Assembly (NCBI GenBank): GCA_964016985.1
Contig: OZ024830.1
Location: 63,380,550-63,444,549, forward strand
Length of the DNA stretch: 64,000 bases
Reading direction: 5' to 3'
Source of the DNA: Anodontia alba
Lineage: Eukaryota; Mollusca; Bivalvia; Lucinida; Lucinidae
A program made the translations under genes and the position numbers. The notes under the pieces were generated by a model. That model had not been told where the DNA came from and did no database searches. It saw only the letters and a list, made by a program, of their open reading frames with translations. Positions 1-11,014 of the stretch are shown here, one piece after another (position 1 is the stretch's first letter; every line of letters starts with the position of its first letter).

Positions 1-549
1 TCGGTTTTGAAGAAGAAGATTTTTAAAGGTTTTTATGGTATATGGGCTTCGCGGCCATCTTGGTCAATGGACGACAACCATTTTAGCAATCTTTCATTTC
101 CCAGCCCCAGCGAGTCTCCAAATGAAATTTGAGCAACATTGGCCCAGAGGTTCCAGAGGAGAAGTCATTTGAAATTCTGAACATTTTTCCCATTCGAATG
201 CATAGCAAAGCAAACTTGTACGACCATTATTTTAGCAATTTTGTTAGACCTCCCGTCCCCAATGATTTGTGCAAAGATTCAGCCCCAAGGCATCCTCAGT
301 TCTGGAGTAGAAGATTTTTAAAGGTTTTTACCATATATGGGCACGACAGCCACCTTGGTCAATGGACTGCGACCATTTTAGCAATCTTTCATTTCCTGAA
401 CCTAAGGAGCCTAAGGAGGCTTCATATGAAATATCAGCAAAATTAGCTCAGTGGCTTCAGAGGAGAAGTCGTTTGAAAATGTTAACGTACGGAAGGACAA
501 CAGACGAAAACTGATCACAATAGCTCATCCTGAGCATAGCTCAGTTGAG
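1..549 (+). repeat. TR-A: 3' end of a hairpin-ended minisatellite element
   Basis: Two partial monomers are visible: the AAGAAGATTTTTAAAGG block near 12 recurs near 310, each followed by a 'GCC..CTTGGTCAATGGAC' stretch. The array ends in ACGAAAACTGATCACAATAG and then a stem-loop at about 519-550 (TAGCTCA..CTGAGC / GCTCAG..TGAGCTA) followed by AAAAATAGG. TR-B and TR-C finish the same way. The 5' end lies outside the window. No coding signal; the short frame at 129-446 is just open monomer sequence. Confidence 0.75.
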
Positions 550-1504
550 CTAAAAATAGGTGACCTGTATTTTTTTCCTTATCCAAATTATCTCCCATTT
601 TAGAGTTATTTCCCTTGTACTAAAATAACACTGAAATCTCATTAGCAAGATATCTCAAGAAGTATTTGAGCTCAAAAAGTATTTGCAGCCATAGTTCTAT
701 TCAATCACGACTGGTAAACTATCAATATACTGAGGTACACGGAGGTACTGATTATCCGTTGTGACAAGCGTCTGGAGCTGCCTGTGATGGTCAAAATATA
801 GCCAAAAAAAGGTAGGTGTTCATCATTTTTGACAAAATACAAAATAACCAGGGAGTTGATTAAAAATTGAAAAGTGCTATTCGACCCTTAAAGACATAAA
901 GTTTTGTCACACATCATATCCCCCCAGGAACTTTCCATATTTACCAAAGATACGACCTTTGAAGTGGCTTCGAAGTGAACCCGAAGTACTCGAAACAGAA
1001 AAAAGTCAATCGTTTTTGGTTCTAAATGCGGGTACCTTGCATACGAATCTGTTTATCTAGGTACACTGATGTAAAGTAAACCTGCTTGCCTGAAAACAGA
1101 TATCGATAAACTCCAAATAAGGCTGGATTCTTAAAAAAACAGCTAGAGGTGCCTGTGACGTTGTGGAGGTGCCTGTGATGTAAAGAAATATAGTGAAAAT
1201 CTGAAGTTATTGCAGCTGCAAATATTGATATAATTCTTCTCTAGATTACTGCCTGGAAAGAATCATTCATTCAGCATCGTAATAAGCTATCATAATATGT
1301 ATGTCATGAATTTCCATGTTAAAGTTATAAAACATAATCTCAAAGAATTATTGGCGCTTTTGAGTTAGATTGTCATAGAATGCTCACTGAAGTAAGACTT
1401 TTTTTCTTGAATGGTGATGACTGTAATTGGGAGATGCTGCCTGTTAGTCATTCCAACTCGTAGAAAATTGTCTTTGCTCAATATATCACAAGCCATGCCA
1501 GCTA

Positions 1505-1781
1505 CACATAGCGCTGGCCTATTGATCTAACGGCCCTGGGTTTGAGCCTCGCCTGAGATGGAGATCTTTTCAATCGTAAATGGGGTTCCATTGCACACAA
1601 CCTTTCATTATCACCCGCCCATCGTTTTGATTTGACTGAAATACTGTTGAAAAGGATGTAAAATCGCAAGTCATCCATCACCCATCATTCCTATTTCCCT
1701 GGAGCTTCGGTTTTAACCATCTGTCTGAACGATCGGCTCGAAATAAGTGAATACTCTTGAAAATATTAAAGAAAAAAAAAA
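1505..1781 (+). repeat. SINE S1 (tRNA-derived, decayed)
   Basis: A degenerate tRNA-like head includes a B-box-like GGTTTGAGCCTC at about 1550. It is followed by a body and a 3' tail (GATCGGCTCGAAATAAGTGA) and an A-run near 1771-1781. The tail matches the tail of SINE S2 at 7434-7681, which supports the SINE call. The A box is poor and target duplications were not resolved. Confidence 0.55.
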
Positions 1782-1905
1782 TAGGATTCAATTTCAAGAC
1801 TTTATTGCTTGCTGATATGTAGGTTGTAGGCCTAATGGGTGTGTTTATTGCATTCTAGCGCTGGTAATTCAAACAGCCAAAGTGAACACCCAATCCAGAT
1901 ACCAG

Positions 1906-2438
1906 GGCCCAGGACTACAATCATTCCTTAAAGTTAAATTCACCTTAACTTTAAGGGAGGTAATCTTGCGTCATGATAACTAGCATTTAATAATCACTTT
2001 CCAATCTGATTTTATGTTTAATCAATTAAGTACATCCACAGCTGGTTCACTTAACTTTTCATAAATATTCTTAATACATTGTATAAAGTGTAAAACATGA
2101 CCTTGGAAATCCTTTCAGGCCTTAAGGTTTATGGTCAAAACACGAACTTGGAAATTTCACAGCTTAAAGGTGAGGTCAAAACATGACCTCACCAAAAATT
2201 TTACACCTTAAAGTTAAGGTCATCTTAACTCTAAGGCGTGAATTTTTCAAGGTCATGTTTAACACTTTATATTAAGAATATTTATAGAAAAGTTAAGTAA
2301 CTGAATCAGTTGTGGATGTACTTAATCGATTAAACTAAAAAACAGAGCGAAAATAATTATTACATCCTAGTTTTCATGATGCAAAATTACCTCCCTTAAA
2401 GTTAAGGTAACTTTAAGGAATGATTGTAGTCCTGGGCC
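1906..2438. mobile_element. Fold-back MITE, 533 bp
   Basis: The left end GGCCCAGGACTACAATCATT is repeated as its exact reverse complement at the right end. Similarity continues inward for more than 200 bp on each side (AAGTTAAGGT blocks, TTAATCAATTAAGTACATCC, ATGACCTTGG) to a small central loop. It would fold into one long hairpin. No coding capacity; target duplication not clear. Confidence 0.85.
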
Positions 2439-3161
2439 AGAAAGTTGACACATACATGGGGAACAAAATACATCACGACCTAGTGATTCTAAAAATAAAA
2501 TAATCTCTATACCTGTAAGAAAATGAGTTATATCTCAAGTCTTACAAGGCTGATTTTAATTTTGTAAAATGCATGTACCCTGAAGTGGCTTCTGTTTTCA
2601 GCTAATGTCAAAGTTAAATGAAAATGTCAGTTACCCGAATACTTCATAGGAATCACTGTTTTTTTAAGTGTTCTGATGAAACAATGACATTTGCTGAAGA
2701 CAAGGGATATTGCTACTGGGTCTGTGCACTTTATAAAATTAAAAAAAAAAAAAATAAAAAAATAAAACAAAAATCGGCTTTGTCAAACCTAATGTTCTAT
2801 CCAGCATCGAGATTTTTTTGTTTCTAAAACTGTACATTTTACCATCGTGATGTAGGTTGTCCACTGTGATATAGCATGCGGCACATTAGTCAGGCTGAAC
2901 CGACCGATAATTTCAAATCTGGGTATGGGACCGGTCTTTTCCATTGCACTACTTTTGCATGCGTGCTTTTTTTTTATGAACTGTTGCCAATGTATTTTTA
3001 TACTTACATGTATTTTCGCTTTAGTTTTGAGGGCGGGATGTGAGATCTAATTGTATTAGTTCTTGATCATTGTCTAACAAAAATATTTATGATATTCGCA
3101 TTCCGATAGATTAGTGCGACGTTGAATAACAAGTCTTTCAAGGCAGTGGTCTACAAAAAAA
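2439..3161. other. Interior of the long-TIR element, no gene seen
   Basis: AT-rich unique-looking sequence with an A-run (2741-2757) and a T-run near 2968. The only open frame (2618-2827) is short, lysine-rich over the A-run and has no recognisable domain. I see nothing else here. Confidence 0.6.
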
Positions 3162-3371
3162 GCATATCAATATGTGTAGCTGCAATAACTCTTCAGATTT
3201 TCACTGTATTTTCTTACATCACAGGCACCTCCATGCCGTCACAGGCACCTCCAGTTGTTTTTTAGAGAACCCAGCCTAATTTGGAGTTTATCGATGTTTA
3301 TATTTGGGCAAAGAGGTTTACTTTACGCCAGTGAGCAGAGATAAACAGATTCGTATGCAAGATATCCACAT

Positions 3372-5605
3372 TTAGAACCAAATAGACAAAGTGCCCAGTG
3401 GGGCACATATACCCCCGACCAGCGCTACCGCCACTTATTAAAGAGCACAAAGTATGTAGCTTTGACTCTGGAGATGGCAGTTGTATGCTATATGTTATAA
3501 CATTGAAAAAATTCAATCACACATAATATGAAGCCCTTGACCTCAAAGGTCAGGCACAGGTGCAGGGATTGAGCTAAATAAAAATTTAGCCCTATAACTA
3601 TCACCATATACTAGTGAAATCAGTCTTTATAATATAAGCAAAAATGACATTTGTATGAAACGTCTGTGACCTTGACTTAAAAGCCATGCCCCAGCTTGGG
3701 GATGGTGCGAAGAAAAACTTCAGACCTATATATACCACCATGCTTAATATTAATGAAACCAACAAAAGGGTCTTCATAATATAGCTATATAAACTTAGAT
3801 GCAATTTTTTTTTTTTTTTTTACTTTTATATGAAATTTCTAAGTCTGTGACCCTGACCTCAAGGTCATACCCCAGGATAAGGATGATGCTGATTAAACTC
3901 TAGACCTATATCTACCAACATGTAAAATATCAATGAAATTCCTCAAAGGGTCTTGATGGTATAGCTATATAAACATAAACACAAAAATTTTGACTTATTT
4001 ATGAAAATTCTAAGTCCGTGACCTTGACCCTAACGTTATTCCCCGGGATAGGGTTGGTGCTGATAAAAACTTAAGCCCTATATCTACCATCAGGCCAAAC
4101 ATGAATTAAATCCATCAAAGGCTCTTCATAATATAAGGTCTTATAAACTTTAACGTAAAAACTTTGACCCTTAGACAAAAATAAAGTATGAACAAATAAT
4201 GCTTCAACGGATGGACGGACATACAAAAAGATTGCTTGCTGATAGCTATATCCGCTCAACCTTTCAATTAGGGGATAATAAAATTTAACAAAAGGTCTTG
4301 ATGATATGGCTATATAAACTTAAAAGCAAAAACTTTTACTTTTAAATGAAACTTCTAAGTTCGTGACCTTGACCTCGGTCACACCCGGCGTGGGGATCAT
4401 GCAGAGTAAGACTCTAATATAAATGAAATTCCACAAGGGTCTTGATGATACAGCTATATAAACTTAAACACAAAAAATTTGACATTTTTATGAAAATTGG
4501 AAGTCCGTGACCTTGACCCAAAGGTCACCCCCGGGGTGGGGATGGTGCCAATAAAAACTTCAGAGCTATATCTACCATCATGCCAAATATGAATGAAATC
4601 CATCAAAGGTTCTTCAAAATATGAGGTCTTATAAACTTTAACGTAAAAACTTTGACCCTAAGACAAAAATAAAGTATGAACGAATAATGCTTCAACGGAT
4701 GGACGGACAGACCAACAGATTCCTTGCTGATAGCTATATCCGCTGGACTTTTCAATTAGGGAATACTGAAATTTAACAAAAGGTCTTGATGATATGGCTA
4801 TATAAACTTAAACGCAAAATTTTTTTACTTTTATATGAAAATTCTAAGTTTGTGACCTTGACCTCGGTCACACCCTGAGTGGGGATCATGCGGAGCAAGA
4901 CTCTAGGCCAATATCTAGCAACATGTCAATTATAAATGAAATTCCTAAAGGGTCTTGATGATACAGCTATATAAACTTAAACACAGAAAACCTTGACTTT
5001 TTTATGAAAATTCTAAGTCCGTGACCTTGACCCCAAGGTCATCCCCGGGGTGGGGATGGTGCTGATAAAAACTTTCGACCTATATCTACCATCATGCCAA
5101 ATATGAATGAAATCCATCAAAGGGTCTTCAAAATATGAGGTCTTATAAACTTTAACGCAAAAACTTTGACCCGGACTTTTTTATGAAAATTCGAAGTCCG
5201 TGACCTTGATCCCAACGTCACCCCCGGGGTGGGGATGGTGCTTTAAAAAAATTTAGACCTATATCTACAATCATGCCAAATATGAATGAAATCCTTCAAA
5301 GGGTCTTCAAAATATGAGGTCTTATAAACTTTAACGCAAAAACTTTGACCCGGACTTTTTTATGAATATTCGAAGTCCGTGACCTTGACCCCAAGGTCAC
5401 CCCCGGGGTGGGGATGGTGCTGATAAAAACTTTAGACCTATATCTACCATCATGCCAAATATGAATGAAATCCATCAAAGGGTCTTCAAAATATAAGGTC
5501 TTATAAACTTTAACGCAAAAACTTTGACCCTGTGACGGAAAGACGAACGAATGAACGGAAAAGCGAAAACTATATACCCCCACATACTTCCTATGTCAGG
5601 GGTAT
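3372..5605 (+). repeat. TR-E: hairpin-ended minisatellite element, ~179 bp monomer
   Basis: The 5' end is AGACAAA followed by a perfect 6-bp stem-loop (GTGCCC-AGTG-GGGCAC) and the subterminal motif ATATACCCCC. The core is a tandem array; the block 'CCTATATCTACCATCATGCC' recurs at 5079, 5258 and 5437, a 179-bp spacing, with more diverged units back to about 3600. Most units contain GTGACCTTGACC and several then have AAGGTCA. The 3' end is a stem-loop TATACCCCCACATA / TATGTCAGGGGTATA, then an A-run. It lies within the right arm of the long-TIR element; the other arm shows the empty site as five A residues. Confidence 0.85.
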
Positions 5606-5956
5606 AAAAATGATCAATCTTTTTCTGTTTCGAGTTCTTCGAGCTGACTTCGAAGCCACTTAAAAGGTCATATCTTTGGTAAATTTTGTAAGTTCTCGGG
5701 GATATGACGTGTGACAAAACTTTATGCCTATAAGGGTCAAATAGCACTCTTTGATTTTCAGTAAACTCTCTGGTTATTGTGTATTTTATCAAAAAAGATG
5801 AACACCTACCTTTTTGTCTAGTTTTTGACCATCACAGGCAGCTCCAGATATCTGCCACAACCATTTAATCAGTACCTCCGCGGAGGTACCTGTGATAGTT
5901 TACCAGGCGTGGTCAATGAGTCTTTCATAATATTAATACTCTTAATTTGTAGGTCT

Positions 5957-6130
5957 CATTATTTTCCGTAAAGCCTCCGGCGTTCCCATGTATACTTAGC
6001 ATTATACCTGAATGTGAAGAAATACTACGCTCTTTTAAGCAAACAAATCTGACAAACCCACATGACGTTACGGATAAATATCGGAAGTCGAAATCAGCTG
6101 TTCATATTTGTACCGGGCATGACAGAATTC
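5957..6130 (+). repeat. DIRS left terminal repeat
   Basis: Starts CATTATTTTCCGTAAAGCC. From about 5987 (CCATGTATACTTAGCATTAT) to about 6126 it is the reverse complement of about 16097-16233 at the other end, with only scattered changes. Its outermost ~45 bases are complementary to the internal region at 15880-15926. Confidence 0.85.
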
Positions 6131-6266
6131 GCTACGCTTTTTCGAACCTGTGAGTATTTTTAGTTGAATTTGGACTTGAATTTTACTTGAAATTTATTCT
6201 ACTATTCTGAATTTCTTTTTTTGCCAACCTAGGACGCTGTCCAGGTTAAATTAAATTCTTAAAATA

Positions 6267-6396
6267 ATGGCAAACCAAGGGGACGAAGTTCTCCTTTCTG
6301 ACCCCAATGATTCGGAGTTCTCCAGCTTTGATCCTGTCGACGTGGCAGTTCAAAATGGCGTTAATATGCAGGGGAAAAACAAAAAGAAAACAAAAC
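6267..6396 (+). pseudogene. DIRS gag, 5' segment
   Basis: An ATG at 6267 opens a frame beginning MANQGDEVLLSDPNDSEFSS that ends in a lysine-rich run (GKNKKKTK) where TR-B begins. The frame is in the same phase as the long gag frame that resumes at 9196, so this is the original N-terminus, separated by 2.8 kb of foreign sequence. It is too short to be called as a gene alone; the assignment rests on position and phase. Confidence 0.7.
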
Positions 6397-7430
6397 AAGA
6401 GGACCATGATTGTCCTATATCGCTCACCTGATCAAACAGATTTGCATACTTACTGTTGAAGATTCAGCCAAGTTCACTGCTCTAAGATTTATGTATAAAT
6501 TTTACAGCCCTGCACCCCCCCCCCCTCCCCCCCCCCCCCCCCCCCAACACACAAGGCCATGTTTTTTCTTTTTAACACATCATGATTTGACTTAATCTTG
6601 AAAGGGAACATTTCTGCCAAGTTATTTGAAATTGGTCCAGTGGTTTCTGACAAAAAGATTTTTAAAGTGTTTTATATCGCTATAAAGCCCAACCCCCTAC
6701 GGGACATTTTTTTTTTTTGATGAATCATGACAGTTTGAAGAAACTTGGTAGAGGGTAACCAAAGGAACATTCCTGCCAAGTTAAATTAAAATCAGTTCAG
6801 TGGTTTCTGACCAGAAGATTTTTAAAGTTTTCTATTTAGATCTATAGGGAAAATAAGCCCCACCCCCTAGCAGCCATGTTTTTTGACAAATCAGGATTGC
6901 TTGAACATTCTTGGTAGAGGGTTACTAAAGCATTATTGAAATCAGTCAGGAGGTATTTGACAAGAAGAATTTTAAAGTTTTCTATACAGATATATATGGA
7001 AAATAAGCCCCGCCCCCTGGGGGCCATGTTTTTTGACGTATCATGAAGGCTTGAACAATCTTGGTAGAGGGTCACCAAAGCAACATTCCTGCCAAGTTAT
7101 ATTGAACTCAGTCCAACGGTTTCTTAAAAGAAGATTTTTAAAGTTTTTTATATAGATACATAGGGAATATAAGCCCCGCCCCCTAGCGGCCATGTTTTTT
7201 GACGAATCACGATTACTTGAACAATCTTGGTACAAGGTCACCATGGAAACATTTTTGCCAAGTTATAATGAAACTGGTCCAGTGGTTTCTGACAAGAAGA
7301 TTTTTCAAGTTTTCTTATAAAGATATATAGGGAAAATAAGCCCCACCCCCTGGCAGCCATGTTTTTTGACAATCCAAATGGCTTGAACAATCCAAATGGC
7401 TTGAACTATCTTGGTACAGAATCACAAAGG

Positions 7431-7461
<31 letters not shown>

Positions 7462-9191
7462 TTTGGGTTTTACAGCCCTTTCAATAATATTTCACTTATA
7501 TCGAGCCGATCCTTCATCGAAGGTGGGCGAAAACCGGAGAACCCGGAGAAAAACCACCTGGCCATCCGTAAGCAGAACTTGGCTTTCCCACATATGACCT
7601 GAGGGAGGCTCGAACCACAGCGGTGAGAAACCTAATGGATTAAGAGTCAACTCTCTTATCCACTAGGCTACGGGGGCCCGCAATCACAAAGGAATATTTC
7701 TGCAAAATTATATAGCAATTGGTCCAGTGGTTTCTGACAAGAAGATTTTTTAAGTTTTCTATATAGATATATAGGGAAAATGAGCCCCGCCCCCTGGCGG
7801 CCATGTTTTTTGACAAATCCAAATGGCTTGAACAATCTTGGTAGAGAGTCACCAAAGGAACATTTCTGCAAAAGTATATGGAAATCGGTCCAGTGGTTTC
7901 AGACAAGAAGATTTTTTAAGTTTTCTACATGTATATAGATATATAGGGAAATTAAGCCCCGCCCCCTGGCACCCATGTTTTTTGACAAATCCAAATGGCT
8001 TGAACAGTCTTGGTAGAGGATCACCAAAGGAACATTTCTGCAAAATTATATTGAAATCGATCCAGTGGTTTCAGACAAGAAGATTTTTTTAAGTTTTCTA
8101 TATATAGGGAAAATAAGCCCCGCCCCCTGGCGGCCATGTTTTTTGACGAATCCAAATGGCTTGAACAATCTTAGTAGAAAATCACCAAAGAAACAGTTCT
8201 GCAAAATTATATTGAAATCGGTCCAGTGGTTTCTGACAAGAAGATTTTTAAAGTTTTCTATAAAGATATATAGGGAAAATAAGCCCCGCCCCCTGGCGGC
8301 CATGTTTTTTGACGAATCCAAATGGCTTGAACAATCTTGGTAGAGGATCACCAAAGGAACATTTCTGCAAAATTATATGGAAATCAGTCCAGTGGTTTCT
8401 GACAAGAAGACTTTTAAAGTTTTCTACATAGATATATAGGGAAAATAAGCCCCGCCCTCTGGCGGCCATGTTTTTTGACGAATCCAAATGGCTTGAACAA
8501 TCTTGGTAGAGGATCACCAAAGGAACAATTTTGCAAAAGTATATGGAAATCGGTCCAGTGGTTTCTGACAAGAAGATTTTTTAAGTTTTCTATATAGATA
8601 TATAGGGAAAATAAGCCCCGCCCCGCCCCGCCCCGCCCCGCCCCGCCCCCTGGCGGCCATGTTTTTTGACGAATCCAATTGGCTTGAACAATCTTGGTAG
8701 AGGATCACCAAAGGAACATTTCTGCAAAATTATATTGAAATCGGTCCAGTGGTTTCTGACAAGAAGATTTTTAAATTTTTCTATATAGATAATATAGGGA
8801 AAATAAGCCCCGCACCCTGGCGGCCATGTATTTGACGAATCCAAATGGCTTGAACAATCTTGGTAGGGGGTCACCAAAGGAACATTTCTGCAAAATTATA
8901 TGGAAATCGGTCCAGTGGTTTCTGACAAGAAGATTCTTTAAGTTTTTAGTTAAAAAATGTTTTTTTAGCTCCTGTGACCTAGATATGCAATGGACTGGAA
9001 CCATTTGAACAACTTTGAAAGAGGACCAACCAAGGATCATTCCTGTGAAGTTTGGTCAAATTCCCACCAGTGGTTTAGGAGGAGATGTTGTTTAAAGATT
9101 GTGGACGGACAGATGGACGACGACGCCGACGACGGACGGTGGGTGATCACAATAGCTCACCTTGAGCCTTAGGCTCAGGTGAGCTAAAAAT
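6397..9191 (+). repeat. TR-B: hairpin-ended minisatellite element, ~167 bp monomer
   Basis: Starts CAAGAGGACCATG with a small stem-loop (AGGAC/GTCCT) and then TCGCTCACCTGA. It ends with a stem-loop at about 9153-9185 (TAGCTCACC..TGAGCC / GGCTCA..GGTGAGCTA) followed by AAAAATAAAC. Between them are about twelve monomers of ~165-185 bp that share GCCCCGCCCCCTGGCGGCC, CTTGAACAATCTTGG, AACATTTCTGC and CCAGTGGTTTCTGACAAGAAG. A poly-C run lies at 6516-6545 and a CCCCG expansion at 8616-8645. Both junctions share AAAC (6393-6396 and 9192-9195), a possible 4-bp target duplication. The long frames on the minus strand here are monomer read-through, not genes. Confidence 0.9.
7434..7681 (-). repeat. SINE S2 with 14-bp target duplication
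   Basis: On the minus strand it starts GCGGGCCCCCGTAGCC, with an A box (TAGCCTAGTGGATAAGAG) and a B box (GGTTCGAGCCT), and ends in a GGGCTGTAAAACCC tail plus an A-run (the T-run on the plus strand at 7434-7460). AATCACAAAGGAAT flanks it on both sides (7420-7433 and 7682-7695), so it inserted by target-primed reverse transcription into a TR-B monomer. RNA polymerase III transcription is expected for such elements. Confidence 0.9.
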
Positions 9192-9195
9192 AAAC

Positions 9196-10376
9196 AGGTG
9201 TCTTGCTCGTCAGTGACGACAAAATCAAGCACCAGTAAAAGTACAAAGGGAAGCACGTCGAAGACGGCTTCACAGAAAGGTAAAAATTTGACTGATATTG
9301 ATAATTTGTCCCCAGAAGATATTTCTAAGGTGCAAGAAAAATTAGGCATGTTTTCAACCCCTCTCGAATCCTGCGATTTTGCGGATGAGGAAGCTATTCA
9401 AAGTGTTTTTGGCGACACATTGAACAACATGCCAAATTTGCATATAGAAGTATCGAATGAGGAATCAGAAGAGGAGCTGGTGTCAGCCCCCAACCGGTCA
9501 AAAGGGCCCAAACGGAAACCTTTACAGCCTGTCAACATTGACAATAATTTGACAGATGCACTTTTTGAGTCGTCAAGGGAAAATGACATTGAGGTAAATG
9601 AAAATGAACAGGAGACTGATTTTGACTGGGAATTATCCAGACTGAAAGTGCCAGAAAAGGGGTCAGCAATTCCACAGTCCTTGGCAAATTTGATAAATAC
9701 TGCATGTACCTCACAGTGTGTAACTGACAATATTGTGCAGAAATATAAAATACCCCAAAATTGTGAAAAGCTGGCTGCCCCCATTGTCAATAATGAGATG
9801 TGGAAAATTCTAAACAAAAGAGCCCACAGCTATGATAAATGCTTTGCAGATATACAGAATCTTGTGGCTGCTGGCATGGTACCAGCTATTAAGTTAGCTG
9901 AAATTTTAAAACAACAAATTAGCTCCAATTCAGAGGCAAAAACTCTTTTTTCAGACATGATAACACTCATGGGGCAAGTACAGTATAATTTGTCTCTTAG
10001 ACGTAAATATATGATAAGACCAAATTTGAAAAAGAAGTATTTTAACTTATGTAACATTAATATGCCAATTACCACAAAATTGTTTGGCGACGATGTGGCA
10101 AGAGATATGAAAAATTGTGAGACTGGCATTTCCATTGCAAAAGACAGTTTTCAGTCATATAGACCCTACAGAGGTCATGGTAATTTTAGAGGTGGTTTTG
10201 TAAGGAATCAAAGAGGCAGTTTGAGATACCAGCCTTATCCAGCCCAGTATCAGCAGGGCTATACTAGGGGATATGGTGCAAATAAAGGTACCCAGAGAGG
10301 TTTTGTGCCAGGCAGGGGCAGAAGGCAGATGGCAACAGCCACAGTGACATGTCCCCCAAATGAATCACCTCAGTAG
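9196..10376 (+). pseudogene. DIRS gag-like protein, main part
   Basis: About 390 codons without a stop. The N-terminal third is serine/threonine/lysine-rich then acidic. The middle (about residues 130-300) is helical and unlike a retroviral capsid motif. The C-terminal ~65 residues are rich in Arg, Gly, Tyr and Gln (for example YRPYRGHGNFRGGFV, GFVPGRGRRQ), an RGG-type nucleic-acid-binding tail seen in DIRS gag proteins. There is no CCHC knuckle. The true start is 6267; the first in-phase codon after the TR-B insertion is at 9196. It ends at TAG 10374-10376, just before the RT frame in another phase. Role by family knowledge: packaging element RNA. Confidence 0.75.
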
Positions 10377-11014
10377 GAGAAAAGGTAAGTTCAGTAGGGA
10401 AATTACAATTTTGTTTAAAAAATTGGCAAAAATATACTAAAGATCCATGGATCTTAAATACTGTTTCTGGTTATGAAATAGAATTTTGTGGAAAACCTTT
10501 TCAGCTCAAAATTCCACAGCAAATCAGTTTTTCGGCTGAGCAGAAAAGTATTGTGAATCAGGAGATTGAAGAACTTTTGAATAAAGGGGCTATAGATTTT
10601 TCACAATGGGAATCAGAACAATTTATTTCCAATATTTTCATAGTTCTAAAATCAAACGGAAAATATAGACCTATTAGTAATTTAAAATCTCTGAATTCTT
10701 TTGTTCAATATGAACATTTTAAACAAGAAACATTTAATATTGTGTTAGACCTTATTCAGGAGAATGGTTTTTTCACAAGTATTGATTTACAGGATGCATA
10801 CTTCACTGTGCCGATTCATAAAGACTATAGAAAATTTTTAAAATTCTCATGGAATGGTCAGTTATTTTCCTTTAGTTGTCTCCCCTTTGGTTTGTGCTCG
10901 GCACCAAAAATATTCACAAAAATACTGAGACCTATTTATGCATGGTTTAGGCAACACTGTATTCCATGTTCCTATTATATTGACGACTCATTAAATATGG
11001 ACCAGAATAGTCAA
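10370..11014 (+). pseudogene. DIRS reverse transcriptase, N-terminal part
   Basis: The frame is open from just before the gag stop (so a small overlap or frameshift link) to the TR-F insertion. It carries RT blocks in order: LLNKGAIDFSQ, YRPISNLKSLNSFV, SIDLQDAYFTVPIH (first catalytic Asp), LPFGLCSAPKIFTKI, and YYIDDSL (catalytic Asp pair) near 10975. The YIDD box and the block order match DIRS RTs. No convincing ATG starts this frame. The protein is cut right after the catalytic box by TR-F and continues at 12866. Confidence 0.85.

Larger units (their letters stand above)
714..5914. mobile_element. Element with ~0.5 kb terminal inverted repeats
   Basis: Positions 714-1234 read as the reverse complement of 3162-3372 joined to 5605-5914; the right arm is split by minisatellite TR-E. 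The outermost bases are GGTAAACTATCA on the left and TGATAGTTTACC on the right. The arms contain repeated GGAGGTGCCTGTGATG-like motifs. The interior carries a SINE (1505-1781) and a fold-back MITE (1906-2438). I see no transposase frame, so this looks like a non-autonomous DNA element or a large inverted duplication. Target duplication is unclear, because weak inverted similarity extends past the ends. Arm divergence by eye is roughly 15-20%, so it is not young. Confidence 0.7.

Noticed and set aside
6842..9040. Overlapping minus-strand frames of 60-107 codons (..NMAARGRGLFSLYIYIEN..)
   Set aside because: They are the TR-B monomer translated repeatedly; frames start and stop with monomer indels and have no domain.
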